Source: Salvator merianae (Eukaryota; Chordata; Lepidosauria; Squamata; Teiidae). From it: a DNA stretch of 64,000 nucleotides. Made by a program: the position numbers and the translations under genes. Location: contig QVOM02000025.1 in the NCBI GenBank assembly GCA_003586115.2, positions 82,503,137 to 82,567,136 of the forward strand. Direction: 5' to 3'. The notes under the pieces are model-generated. The model did no database searches. It was not told the DNA's origin and worked only from the letters and a program-made list of their open reading frames with translations. Below are positions 10,836 through 22,028 of this stretch, piece by piece (positions within the stretch are counted from its first letter, which is position 1; each line of letters begins with the position of its first letter).

Positions 10836-11256
10836 AAAATAATCCAAAGCAGACAAATCCCATCGGTTTCTAAAAGACTGGATGGATAGCAGAGTTTTTG
10901 TTAGTCATGAAAGACAGCTCATGCAGGAGCCTGATGAGTTTCAATGGGGAAACTCTGCCATAATGCCGGGGCCATTACTAAGAAAGCCCTCTATCTGGCA
11001 ATCATCCTATGAATCTCCTCTAGTGATGGCATTACTGGAACAGTTTCCCCTGAAGATCTTAATTGATGGGCAAGTCTATATGAGAAGAGGTGTTACTTCC
11101 GAGCCTGAGTTGTAATTACTCTATCTGCAAAGGACAGTGGCACAGAGAGCAGAAAACTGCATTCCCTCCACTCAGTTTCCCCCCAACTACTCCTTTGTTT
11201 GAAGGGGGAACTGAACACACATCTATGGATGATTCTGGAGCAGCTATCTCCTCTTA

Positions 11257-11728
11257 GGGCTTTTTCACACTTGACACTAGTGAGTGTGAAGGAAGCTCAC
11301 TAGTGCAGTGCTTCCACATTTCATTGAGGCCATGGTGATCAGGAGCAGACTACAGCTGCTCCTGATTGCTACCTGCTGTGGAGCACAAAATTGTGCTCCA
11401 AAGCTGTACTGGTACAGCTGTGTTTGTAACCATTTCAGTGTGCAAATGCAGAGCAGCACTGCTGAACCATTGTGCAGCATGGCTGCAGCTGCGGCTGCGT
11501 GGTCATGTGGCATTGCTGGTTGTTATGGCAGCAGCTGGAGGTTTCCCAGCCACTGTCATGGCACATGACACCGGCAGGATGACAGCATTCACACTGTGAA
11601 TGCTGGTATCCTAACTGTCAGTCTTTTCTATAGCCTCACAGTATGGATGGTTGCACTACTTTGAGGAGGGTTCCTCCATAGAATAAGATAATTATCCTGT
11701 TCTACAGAGGAAAGTGTGAAAAGGCCCT
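11257..11728 (+). mobile_element. Harbinger-like element, copy 4 (TTA duplication)
   Basis: The ends are GGGCTTTTTCACACTTGAC and AAAGTGTGAAAAGGCCC, flanked by TTA at 11,254-11,256 and 11,729-11,731. It shares CACTAGTGAGTG, GGAGCACAAAATTGTGCTCC (about 11,380-11,400, a perfect 20-base palindrome) and the GCATTCACACTGTGAATGC motif with other copies. It has no coding capacity. Confidence 0.82.
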
Positions 11729-11827
11729 TAGCCTAACTAATCGCACAAAGTTGTTGAGAAGATAAAAATGGAGGGGAAATGAATATCTTGAGCTCCTTAA
11801 AGAAAGGATAGGATATGAATGTGATTG

Positions 11828-11855
11828 ATAAATAAATAAATAAATAAATAAATAC
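11828..11855. repeat. (AAAT)n microsatellite
   Basis: About six AAAT units lie at the end of a diverged A-rich stretch. It may be the tail of an unrecognised retroposon. Confidence 0.85.
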
Positions 11856-12475
11856 ATATTCAGCAACATCTAGGGTCAAGAGGAGTCATAAGCCTTAGTA
11901 GGTGCCCTGTAGGGCTAAACCTTGGTTCTTAACAAATGGAAAACTCCATCCAAACTTTTTGGTGAATTCATGACCTGCTGGAGTAATGTACAAACTAAAG
12001 AGTTGCTTTGCAGCCTTTTTAAAAAATAATAATAAAAACATAATTACATAGCGACTGCTTTGACCTTGTCAAATAAACTGTTTGTGTCAAGACAGTCTGT
12101 AATTCTAAGCCAGTGTGCTTGATCTGTTGCAACCAATAATACAAGAATGACATCACCTTCACCTATGGGCAAACCACAGTTTCAGGTTAGAGAGAAAGAA
12201 AGGCAGAGAGAAAGAAAGAAAAAGACAGATTTCTTTCTACTTGATGTGTTTCCCGCTACACCAATAAATCAGTTGGGACAACATTAGTCAGAATTTGGAT
12301 AATTATGGAACCTCTCATCCTTTAATTGCTCTGTTGGCTTAACCCTGGCTTAATTGCTTCCCGACGAAATGCCCAGTATTTTGTACAATCAGTACTGAAG
12401 GGTCCTCTCCTAACTTGCAATTATGAAGTGGAATATTTGCCAATGTGCATTCAAACTCACGTGGACAACTATATC

Positions 12476-12506
12476 AAAGGAGGAGGAGGAGGAGGAGGAG
12501 GAGGGT
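12476..12506. repeat. (GGA)n microsatellite
   Basis: About nine GGA triplets form a short purine-only run. The poly-Gly and poly-Pro peptides read from it are artefacts of the repeat. Confidence 0.9.
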
Positions 12507-13085
12507 TGAAGCAGGTGGGGAATTGTTTATAGGTGCTACCAGGCAAAGGTAACTGGAGGCCAACATGTTCAGATGCATTTGGAGGATGCCAGCCAACTAA
12601 AATGCCTATAGGGACTGCAAAGAAAGTTAAATGCATCTCTTCCAGGACTACAGCATCTGAGGCAGCTCTCATACAGGCTTGGAAGGAGTTTACTTCTCGG
12701 TAGGAGCACTTGCTTCAGGCATGGGGAGTCATGCTGCTTGCATGGTCCCTGCACTTTTGGCACCTTCAAGGCCAGGGAACAAAAGTTCCCCAGAGTTGAA
12801 TCAGGGGCCATTTCACAAGACCTCAGAAAAGTCCATTTTTGGTGCTTCATGTAATGGCAGCAGGCAGTGAGACTGCAGGTAAGTGGATCCAGTTGACATC
12901 ACATCTCTCTGCAAGGTGGCCGTGGTCGGAGTGAATGAGGCTTGTGATTGCTTTTGCAGAGTGGTTTTTCCCACTCTGCAAAACGTGCATTTCTGGGAAT
13001 AGTTTCAGTGCGTAGGAGTAGGCTAAGTGCTGGATGTGTGCGGCCTTTTGATGTAGCCTGATTTGGTCATGCAGATCTCGCCTGA

Positions 13086-13431
13086 GGGCCTTTCCACACT
13101 TTCCATCTAGGAATGCTTGGAAGCAAACATTCCAAGATGGAACAAACCTTGCAGCACTGTGAGGTCTCGGAACAGAATGGCAGCAGGATACCGGCATTTG
13201 CAGTATGGATGTTGGCATCCTGCTGCTGTTTCTGCACCATGACAGTGGCCGGGAAGCTTCTGGTCGCTGCCATGGCAACCAGCAATGCCGTGCATGGTTT
13301 TGTGCTGCGCAGCAGATATTGACTGGGAGCAGCCGTAGTCTGTACCCGATCGCCTGGGCCTCCGCAAAGTGAGGAGGCACTCGACTAGTGAGCATCCCTC
13401 ATGCTCACTAGTTGCAAGTGCGAACAGGCCC
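13086..13431 (+). mobile_element. Harbinger-like element, copy 5 (TGA duplication)
   Basis: The ends are GGGCCTTTCCACACTTTCC and AAGTGCGAACAGGCCC, flanked by TGA at 13,083-13,085 and 13,432-13,434. On the left GGAATGCTTGGAAGC...CATTCC and on the right GACTAGTGAGCATCCC follow the copy 1 pattern, making copies 1 and 5 one subfamily. A 182-codon minus-strand frame spanning it has no domain. Confidence 0.8.
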
Positions 13432-13626
13432 TGAGTCTCACTGGTTTAGGAGAAAAAAGGATGAGCAAGGAGAAACATGATAGAAACGTATTATATGATG
13501 CATGCTGCACAGAAACTGGATGAAAGTATTTTACCTTCCCTTCCAGAGAACAGAAGGATCCAGTAGTAACCAAGACCAAGGTTCCCAGTCATCACCACGC
13601 TTGGCCAATATGGGTGAGTGTGTCCC

Positions 13627-13656
13627 AGTGTGTGTGTGTGTGTGTGTGTGTGTATG
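13627..13656. repeat. (TG)n microsatellite
   Basis: About thirteen TG dinucleotides are followed by a single TA interruption. Frames crossing it encode alternating residues only. Confidence 0.9.
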
Positions 13657-14076
13657 GGTAAGGAGGGGAAGGCGAAACCCACCTTCGTTTTGGGCAGTAC
13701 TTATCACTGGCTTCAGGCCTAAAATCTGACAATGGATGAATATGTCCCTTAGTCAAAAAACGTGAGCTGCCCATGAAGTAGTAGGTGCTGGACAGCCTGC
13801 AAGGATCACCAGTTTGGTGTCCTTGGAGCCTGTTTCCTGAAAATATTGGTTGTTAAGAATGAAGCCTTGGGGCTGGTTTAAAACCCAAACTGTGGATGCT
13901 TGGCTTTAACTCTTAGGTTTAATTATCATCCCATGCCTGTGCAGGAATTCATGCAGTTGTTTCAGAAGATTCTGTTGCAAAGACATTTGCTTGACTCAGA
14001 AAAGACAGATTAGCCCTTAGCATCATATGCAGCAGACTAGCATAAGCCTGGTCCTCTTTGCCCACTCACTCCAACT

Positions 14077-14830
14077 GGGACCCTTTCTGCACTTACCTTT
14101 AGGCTGGAAGTTAGTGGGACGCTCTGTCTGTATTAGGGCTTTTCACACTCTCCACCTTGGAATGTTCAAATCTGACCATTCCAAGATGAAACAGTCCCCG
14201 CAGTGCAGTGGCCACCTGCACTGCAAGGGCTGGAACATATTCACAGTGTAAATGCTGGCCGCCCTGCCATGACAATGACTGTGGAAATGTCTGGTTGCTG
14301 ACATGGTGACTGGGGATGCAGTGCGCAAGTGCGCAGCCGCAGCCACACTGGAAGTGAGTATGAATGCTGTGTACTAGGAGCAATCCAACTGATCGCTTGG
14401 GCCTCTACAAAATGCAGAAACACTGTGCTAGTGAGCATCCAATTGCTCACTAGCCCTAAATTGTGAAAAGCCCCCCCAACAATGCATTAGGCACTACATT
14501 AGATCACTGGTAGAGTGGACTAGTGGACCCTGGCCTAGAATATGGAGGTGTGCAGAAGGCATGCCTCCTGTATTCAGGACTATCGGGGATCCATTTTGGT
14601 GGCATACCAAAGTGTGCTGCCAATATGATTTCCCCAGAGACTCTGAGGTTAGGAGCTTTTGTTTCTAGCCCTTGGAGTGCTCAGAGCCCAGTCCTGAAGC
14701 TCGCATGAGGTTGGTTTGGACCAGCGCCTTCGCTGTTCCAAATCACACCTTTCTGTGGACCAAGCCAGCAGTCTTGGCTGGTCCAGACACACTGGTTCAG
14801 ACTACAGAGAGGTAAGTGCAGAAAGAGTCT
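14077..14830 (+). mobile_element. Harbinger-like element carrying a nested insertion
   Basis: The outer ends are GGGACCCTTTCTGCACTTACC and AGGTAAGTGCAGAAAGAGTC. The interior holds the same core as the 8,541 element (CCCCAGAGACTCTGAGG, GTTTCTAGCC), inverted. A complete second element sits at 14,136-14,473. Outer terminal duplications are not resolvable by eye. Confidence 0.65.
14136..14473 (+). mobile_element. Nested Harbinger-like element, copy 6
   Basis: The left end GGGCTTTTCACACTCTCC follows TTA at 14,133-14,135. The right end is TTGTGAAAAGCCC and runs into a C tract, so its duplication is obscured. The hairpin GGAATGTTCAAATCTGACCATTCC lies next to the left end and GCTAGTGAGCATCC next to the right end. 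It inserted after the surrounding element. Confidence 0.7.
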
Positions 14831-15660
14831 AAGATGATGCCACTGAGCCATCCCAAGAGTACCTTCTATCTCTCCACTGGGACACATGAGAGACCTTCAA
14901 AGGCCCCTACTACCCTTTGGTGATCTGGAGTGAGGGTGCGATCAGAGAAACTGCCTCTCCTTGCAGTGAATGGAGTTGCCATCTACAGGCTTTCTGTAGC
15001 TAGTTTGCTGCAGGGTGCGGATCTTCCCAACCGCAGTCTTGCTCCTGTGTTTGCTATTCACCTGAAACTGCCTGCTTTTGAGGAGGCAAACAATGCTAAA
15101 AATGACACTTTTCCCCACCCAGATAATTTGTGAAAAATTGGACTATCTGCGAAACATAACCTTGGCTTCCAATGTGGACGGCTTTAAAAACTCTTGATGG
15201 TAAATGTGATGTGGGTCATAATAATTTGCATATTACCTTGGTGGTGGGGTGTGTGAGGAATCACAAATCACCATACAAAACTTAGCATTCCAGTATTTTC
15301 CAGTTTGCAGTTACTACCAGTTCCACAATATTTGCTCTACATTTCGTATTACAGATTAATTTTCTGTTTACTGTTTTGGCTGGTGTGGTGTTATGTACTG
15401 AGTATTTGGTTTCAACACATTATCCACAATAACTCCGAAACCTCCTCCCTGTAGTAATAATTGTACCTGAAACATTACGAGTTATCTCGAGGCAAATTGT
15501 CTCGTATTGTGTATTTTCAGATACAGATCTGGCTTGATAATGTCTCTACCAGGTTAAGGCCTACTGCTGGATAATCCTTTGTAGTCACTGTGAATTCCAG
15601 CTCTGTGGCTATCTTTATACAGTTTTCTTTTTTTTTCTAGAGAGACAAATTGGTTTAGGA
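14831..15660. other. No supported gene
   Basis: This is mostly AT-rich unique sequence. A short T run near 15,627 precedes the hairpin duplication. Confidence 0.4.
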
Positions 15661-15676
15661 AACCTTATTTTAATTT

Positions 15677-15812
15677 CCCACAAAGCCATCAATTTAGCAT
15701 TGTTCTTGGCCTTGTGGGAAATCAAAATGGCTGCCTGATAATTCCCCACAAAGCCATCAATTTAGCATTAATCTTGGCTTTGTGGGAAATCAAAATGGCT
15801 GCCTGGCTGGAA
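15677..15812. repeat. Tandem duplication of a ~66-bp hairpin unit
   Basis: Each unit reads CCCACAAAGCCATCAATTTAGC...CTTGTGGGAAATCAAAATGGCTGCCTG. The two units differ at only a few positions. Within each unit the first half pairs with the second (CCCACAAAGCC with GG(C/T)CTTGTGGG), so each can form its own stem. Confidence 0.8.
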
Positions 15813-16234
15813 AATTGCTGTTAGGCAAGTATATTGTTGAGGTGAACAGTTCCAGAAGCTGACTCCTTAAGGGGAAGCTACAGTATTTTGGTGCTTTGTC
15901 AAACTTGTAGCATCTGAACCATCTATACGGTACAAGGGCAAGATCCACAAGGGAGAGAGCACTTAATTTGACCCTGGAGATAGGAAGCATACTGTTCTCA
16001 TGCTCCACTCCCTGCTTCTAGCCATGCTAATTTTGAAATTGGGGAACTTTCATTCCCTGGTTTCAGGTTTCTGCCCGGCCCTATTTTGGAAGGCACAGGA
16101 AGTAGCTCTGGAAGCCGACCATTTTCTGCACCTTCCAAAACAGGGCTGGATCTATTGCGCAACAGGTAGACTGGAAGAGCCTTCATCATCCATTCACACA
16201 ACAGCTGCAAGGCGGGAGGAGGAGAAAGCCCTGT

Positions 16235-16258
16235 CAGAATGATTTTTTTTTTTTTTTG
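16235..16258. repeat. Poly-T tract
   Basis: A run of about sixteen T bases with no clear retroposon attached. Confidence 0.7.
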
Positions 16259-16760
16259 CTCCTGCGCAAAAAGTGATTCTGACAGCCTTTCTGGTGAGCT
16301 GCTGGTTCAATGCCCTCTTGACCTTTCCTTCGGTGATTTTTTTAAAAAATGCAGTTCATGATAAACGTATGTTCTTCTCAAATGTTTTAGTGTCATTTGA
16401 AATGAATATTTTCCTTCATAGCAATAATTTGTGCATGTGTGTGTGTGCATGTGTAGAAAACAACCCTAAGCTGTCTTTTAGAAAGGGCAACCTCTTCTAT
16501 GGGGCAAGTCTGTACAATAGGATGCACTAAAGTTGGAAGGTGCATGGTTGGTGGGTAGGAACATCCCAAGTGGGCTTATACCCATTGACCAAGTTATTCC
16601 TAGGTGCGGCTCAAGCTTACCAGGCTTCTCCCTTCTTTCTTTTGGTGCTGAGGCATTGTTCTCCAGAACTTGCTTTTCCTCCCTATGACAGTGAAGAACT
16701 CAGTTGTGAAGATGCATCAGACAGGATCCATACTGTGCTGGTTCCTGCTGTGTGATCCTG

Positions 16761-16955
16761 CTAGTGGCGGCCCGTGGCGTTAAGGGTGGGTGTTTGTAAC
16801 TGGTGGGAAGCACGTGATCGCTGTTCGTGGGCTCTCTGGGCCTCCGTACTGTTGCAGCAGGTCGCTGGAGACCTGCTGCGACAGTATGGAGGCTTGGAGG
16901 GCCCATGAAACGTGGGAAACGTGCTTCCATGCACACACCCCTCGTGGCCACTTGA
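16761..16955. mobile_element. hAT-like foldback MITE, copy 1 (decayed ends)
   Basis: AGTGGCGGCCCGTGG is on the left and GTGGCCACTT on the right. The arms carry GTTCGTGGGC...GCCTCCGTACTG and their inverted partners around a centre at GGTCGCTGGAGACCTGC. Family copies at 33.4, 37.5 and 41.4 kb have clean ends, whereas this one has lost part of its terminal repeats. No duplication was found. The 132- and 162-codon frames across it reflect the stem. Confidence 0.7.
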
Positions 16956-17531
16956 ACATTAAAGCTGAGGGATTTCTGTTCCCTGACTTTAATCTTTCTG
17001 TCTGGCCCTATTTTCAAAGATGCAGGGAGTTTCCCCAGATGTTGGATTTTTCTGTGTCCACAAATATAGGCCCAGATAGTGGAGTGGAAATAAAGCACTT
17101 TGGTGTAAGTTCACGTAGGATGGTGGGGCTGGAAGATGGCAAGAAAGCACTGGCAGAATGTTTTATCCTGCTCTGGTTGAGAGGTGCTTCTTGTGGTGCT
17201 TTCTACCACTTTACGTGGGATGGTGGCCCAATGGGCATGGGACTGTGCAGTTCTCACACCATCTGGGCCAACCCATGATGCCTGTACTGCACCATGCTAA
17301 TCCTGCCCAAGTGTCCTGTTTAAGCATATTCAGGTGATAGGGATGCCCCCCAAACTACCTTGTTATTCTGCTCCCCAGGTGCAGGTTGTGTTGGAGACTG
17401 TAAGGAAGGTTTGGTGGTTCTATCAGCTTGACTGAACTATGATTCAGATACTTGAACTCGTTGAACAGTGGAGACAGTGATTTGGTGTAATGTGAGGGTA
17501 GATCACCCCAAACTTTCCCCGTGCTTTTCAG

Positions 17532-17686
17532 CACAGAGTCTACATCAAACTGAAGCACATGCCTACATTTGTATGTTCCTTGGAAAGCATAGCCTTTGGC
17601 AACTACAAATTGAATTTTACTACAGATGAAGAAGAAATTGTGGTTCAGAAGAAAAACAAAATTCTAAGAGTGGTCTGTTTTCCAGG
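17532..17686 (+). CDS. Candidate internal coding exon, unknown protein
   Basis: A pyrimidine-rich acceptor (TTTCCCCGTGCTTTTCAG) ends at 17,531 and a near-consensus donor (CCAGG|GTAAGA) follows 17,686. The frame beginning CAC at 17,532 is open for all 51 codons and leaves two bases (phase 0 in, phase 2 out). The first stop in this frame is the TAA inside the donor. The peptide begins HRVYIKLKHMPTF and contains an acidic/basic stretch, TTDEEEIVVQKKNKI. I do not recognise it. The exon lies just left of a Harbinger-like element. An opening of this size can arise by chance, and a second frame is also open for about 35 codons. Confidence 0.35.
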
Positions 17687-17720
17687 GTAAGAACTTTGCT
17701 AGCTGGTGAAAGTAAGCTCA

Positions 17721-18552
17721 GGGTGTGTTCATACTAGCAATTTTTAAAACTGCCTGAATAAAAGGAGCAAACAATTCCTGGGCGCATAGAAAAAAGCCTC
17801 CCAAACGCAGTTACCTGTTGAACTAATTCAACACTCACCTGTAGTATAGACTGCAAAGGATGCTGCTCACTGACTGGCTACTGAGTATGAAATCCCTGCC
17901 TCTTTGCTGAAGCAGTTTCCAACTCCTTAACTCCTTAACTGTCAAGTTTTTTTGTTTGCAAAAGTAACGTCAAGTCTCTCTCTTTCCCCACACCTCATTA
18001 TAAGAAATCCAGTGTGCTTTTCTAATCTAAAGAAGGCAGGATAGGAGTTGTTTTTGCAGATCTGTTTAATGGAGTTCAAAAGTTCCTGGTGCCAGCAAGA
18101 GCTTGCTGGTACCCCTCCCTCCCTGTCTGACTGTCCCATGCCTTCAAGCCAAGGCTGTGAAACGTTCCGCTCAATTCTCTCTCTCCCCAAGCCTCGTTAT
18201 TATATGAAGTCCAGTGTGCTTTTTAAGTACAGAAGGCAGGATACGAGTTATTATTTTAGTTGCACTTTCAGCTACCTTTGATCTTCAAAAGTTGCCAGCA
18301 AGAGCTTGTAGTATCCCTCCTTCCCTGTCCGATCATCAGATGGGTTCCTGCAAGGCTGTGATTGGTGGAGGCACTCCCCGCTCAGCTCTAAGGTGACCTG
18401 AGAGCTCTTTTCTCCCAGCTGTAGAAGGGGCGAATATTTACAGGCTTGGAGATGCGTGGAGGTGGGGTAAGGCAAATTTTCTTCTTTCCTGTGTGCTCCC
18501 CCAAGTCAAATTTACCCAGAAGGTGACTGAAATACCTAGTCTGAACACACGC
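17721..18552. mobile_element. Large Harbinger-like element with internal duplication (TCA)
   Basis: The ends GGGTGTGTTCATACTAG and CTAGTCTGAACACACGC are flanked by TCA at 17,718-17,720 and 18,553-18,555. Two diverged copies of a ~150-bp block lie inside, at about 17,986-18,132 and 18,185-18,333. Both contain CCAGTGTGCTTTT, GAAGGCAGGATA and GCCAGCAAGAGCTTG. There is no coding capacity. Confidence 0.7.
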
Positions 18553-18636
18553 TCAGAAATGGCTGTGGAGATGACAAAGTCATAGGTGAAAGTCATGCAC
18601 TAGACTCCTTGACCTTGTTTTTCCTCTAGGATGCAA

Positions 18637-19130
18637 GAATATAAAAACATTAGTGGAGTCAGTCCTGCTGGATCAGGTCACAGCCCATCTAGTCTAGCAA
18701 CCTGTCTCACACAGTGACCCACCAATTGCTTCTGGGCATTCTCAAGCAGAAAACAAAGGCAAAACCTTCACCTGCTCTTGACTTCCTGCAAATGACCTTT
18801 AGAGACATCCTGTCTGTCTGTCCAACCTGGAGATGGTACCAAGGCATCGAATCCCTTTGGGCATTAATACACCTGACTTCCATGAATTTCTCTTACTCTT
18901 TCTTAAAGCTATCCAGGCTGGTTGCTGTCACCACCTCTTCTGTAGTAGATTCCATAGAAAGCTAATCCTCCAGGTGAAAAAATACTTTCCCTTGTTCGTC
19001 CAAACTCTCCTGCCCATCAGCCTCATAGAATGCCTCCTTGTTCTAGTGCGGTGTGGTAGAGAAAATATTCTTCTCTATCCACCTTTTCCACGCCATGCAT
19101 GATTTTATAACCTTCAGTCCCCTCTTAGGG
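18637..19130 (-). mobile_element. CR1 LINE 3' end
   Basis: Read on the minus strand this runs from the ATCATGCATGG...GAGAA segment through the AATTC(C)ATGGAAGT and the GGGCTGTGACCTGATCCAGCAGG end to a short tail. This is the 3' region of sauropsid CR1. It is 5'-truncated with no polymerase motif. Sister copies in this window are at 26.3, 30.5, 42.1 (sense) and 51.9 kb. Confidence 0.8.
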
Positions 19131-19620
19131 TGCCTCCGGATCGCAGGAGGGAATGACAGGATATAAAGAAGATTCCATGATTGCTTGAAGAGTTGGACAT
19201 TTCAGCCTGATTCTGTAAGGTAGGTCTTCCAGCCGCCTGATCATGCTGGTTGTAGATAGTATTGCTGTGGCACTTGGAAAACTCTGCATAGATAGGAAGG
19301 CTGCCTTCCTTGGGTGATTTATTCTGAAAAATATGAATGTACAACCCCAATGTACTGGGGTTGGGCTGGGCCTATGCAAATGAGAGGTCCTAGGGTAGTA
19401 CCTAGTTTGACTAAACGTAGAACAGTCCCTGCTCTGAGAGATTTCCACTGGGCTTGTAGAGAACAAGATGATCATTCAAATCTTTGTATACTGTCAGTCC
19501 AATCTAAACTCCATTGATACATGCCTAAGGATGTCATTTGTATAAAAGGCTTTTATGGCATACAAGCTGGTGTCTCTCCAGCACAAGAGGGGAATTATGT
19601 TCTTCAGGTTTAGACAAGTC

Positions 19621-20360
19621 TTATGGTAGCCTTGCTGTAATGATGCAATTTAAACAAAAAAAAAAATTATGCTCTTCAGGTTTAGGGTCAAAGATGCCTT
19701 GTGGTTGCATGTTTGCTTGTCTTTTGAAATTGGAGCTGTAAATGCCTCCAGGGATGCTGCCTAGAGGGAGTTGAACCGGGATGACATTAGAGCCCCACTC
19801 TAAGATACACCTACCTCTGCCCCAGCTGCTGCAGGCCACCTCTGTGAAACAGAAGGCTCGGCTAAGGTTTTGGAATGTTTTATTCCTTTTTTGACTCTTT
19901 AAAGTGGAGACAGACTGCCATTCAAAGTTCTTATTGATTGTAGCAACTGATCTGCTAGCTTTGGTAGAATAGCTTCGTACTGATGGCAGAATATAGCAAC
20001 ATCTGCATGGTCTGCTTGGACTATGCCAGATGTGTGCAGGGTGTGAGGTGTCCACATGCCATCGTATACCTCCCATAGCACATGGGAGCCAAAAGGACCC
20101 CATGCCTGGCCCACTTCCATGTGCAAACTCCATGCCTGGGAGCACATAGTGGGAGAGTACTTAAAAACAGTAATCCCACAGATCAGGCTGGGTCCCACTT
20201 CCTGCAACAATACAGACAGGTTGTGGAGGCAGGAATGGGTCACACTGTGTTCCAAAGCCCGTTGACATTTTGCTGACATTTTGGTGTCATTCGGGTGGGG
20301 TGGCAAAACTTGTTCTCTGGCTTTGAAGCTAGGCTGGACCAGTTGGCCATAAGCAGACAT
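19621..20360 (-). other. Overlapping unrecognised open frames
   Basis: Two minus-strand frames (19,899-20,360 and 19,621-20,145) overlap for about 250 bp. Reading the upstream frame and then the downstream one gives roughly 240 residues with one frame change. The composition (KSQKRNKTFQNLSRAF followed by a Cys/Trp-rich stretch) looks protein-like, but I recognise no domain. A degraded retroelement is possible. An A-run at 19,654-19,665 interrupts the 3' part. Confidence 0.2.
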
Positions 20361-21667
20361 CTGTCAGACCATTCTACACTGCCAACCATGTTCCTGGCAC
20401 ATAACGCTGTTACTAACATTATGAGCATACACTTGTACAGTACCAAATGTATACAGAACTGGTGCACTACACTAAAAGGCTAACTGACAGGAGCCATAAT
20501 GTTCTAAGGGCTGCATCTGAAAAAGCCATTTCGATACAGGAAGGAGAAAATGTCCACTTAAACCTGGGCAGAACCTCCCTCTTGTTGTTTTGAGCTGCCT
20601 CAATAAAAATAAACAGCAAACCAGAACTAAAGGAAATATTCTGGACTATGTAAACAGCTGCAATGTTATGTTTTTGTCTTGCAAATCAATCAAGCCCTAT
20701 AGTGTGATGGATGCCTGATTAAGTTTGGGAACAGCTGATATGCAGATTGCCTGATTTGCTTGGGGCACACCCTGGAATAAAATTTGCAAAATCTGTTTTG
20801 TTACTCCCTAGTCAGTGCCAACCTCAGTATTTGCTTCGCTGATTGATTCATTGATTCCCCTCTGAATACCATAAGCTTTTGCCCCATTACAAGCAAGCAT
20901 ATGTGACCTTTTAGGGTGGTGTGTAGAACAAAGCAGTGTGCAAAAGCACCATGCCCTCTCCTCTCTGATCTTATTCTCTTCCCACAAAGTTATAGAAGAT
21001 TCCCATTTTGCCAGGGTCCTAAGGTGCTGTAAACTTGGGTCTTCTATTCTACTCATTAACCAAGGTGAAATCACTAAGCTACTGGCTGGTAGCTGCGTCT
21101 ACTTTTGCACTCCTTCACCAAAGCTGATCTGAGAAGCTCTGTGATTCCTGATGACTTCATCAGTTCATCTACAGCCTTTCTGCAGTTCCACTAAACTGAC
21201 ATCACTTGGAGTTTTTCTCTCTCCTTGCTTTTGTCTGCTTCCACAGAGAGACCTGTGGAGGAGAGAAGGTAGCTATCTCTACCCCTCACTGCTTGCTGCT
21301 GGTTCCAAGCCACCCAGCTAGAACTGTCCATGCTTCTGACTCTCTGTCACTTGGCAAGAGTCACCCCTCTGTGGGGAACCACTTTTGTCCACTTTTAGTG
21401 CTTCGCTGTAACTCAGGACTGCAATTCTGTCATGGGGACAGGTGGCTTGCATGCAAGTTTTGAAGCTTGACCCTGGCTTGCAGATCCAAGAATACATGCA
21501 TGGGGCATGCATTGTGAATGATTTCAAGGAACTGAAGCTGAGTTTTCCTCATCGGCAAGCTCGCTTTTTGCCTTTCAGTCTGCAAAGAGTTCTGTAGAAG
21601 ACTTCAGAAGGGTGAAGTTCCTTTTCCATGTTCTCCTCCTTTTTGTTATTTTCATTAGCTAGTGCAG
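20361..21667. other. No supported gene
   Basis: Unique-looking sequence without recognised repeat. CTTTTTGCCTTTCAG at about 21,566-21,580 is a good acceptor-like string, but the frame after it is short and I do not call an exon. Confidence 0.35.
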
Positions 21668-21906
21668 GAAAATACAGGAGAAGTGTAGAACCAGACTGGA
21701 CAGTGGTGGGCTTCACTTTCTGGGATCTAAAGCATAATCAGAGAGTGCATGGGTGGAGACCAGATATTGTCAAGTTGGGCGGAGAGCTTCATCTGGGTGT
21801 TATACCAATTTTAGACCATTTTTACTTTCGTAGCACAAACCATTCCAAAGGAAAAGCTTTAGAAAACCTTCAACACTTACTGTTTTTACTGCCTCAGTGT
21901 CTGTAA
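21668..21906 (+). CDS. Candidate terminal coding exon, unknown protein
   Basis: A T-rich tract ends in CTAGTGCAG at 21,667. The following frame is open for 79 codons (entry needs one base from the previous exon) to a TAA ending at 21,906. The peptide contains EPDWTVVGFTFWDLKHNQ and ends LFLLPQCL. An AATAAA lies 123 bases downstream, an acceptable terminal-exon layout. Against it, two other AG dinucleotides sit within 12 bases upstream of the acceptor, and the peptide is not recognised. Its entry phase (1) does not follow directly from the exit phase (2) of the 17.5-kb candidate, so another exon would be needed between them. Confidence 0.25.
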
Positions 21907-22028
21907 AAGTCATTCAAGTACTAGAAACATTGTTGCCACTTGTGATTGACAACTTAATAAGCTTCTGAACTTGTACTGTATATTTTGTTTGCTTGCATTT
22001 AGAGCCTGTTTGCTTGTTATTTTTGCTA

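Noticed and set aside
12868..12884. Strong donor-like string CTGCAG|GTAAGTG
   Set aside because: No acceptor with a consistently open frame lies upstream, and the surrounding sequence is transposon-dense.
13491..13774. Thr/His- and Val/Cys-repeat peptides
   Set aside because: Direct translation of the (TG)n microsatellite.
16700..17278. 132- and 162-codon frames around 16.8 kb
   Set aside because: Most of each frame lies in a foldback MITE and its flanks. No domain was recognised.
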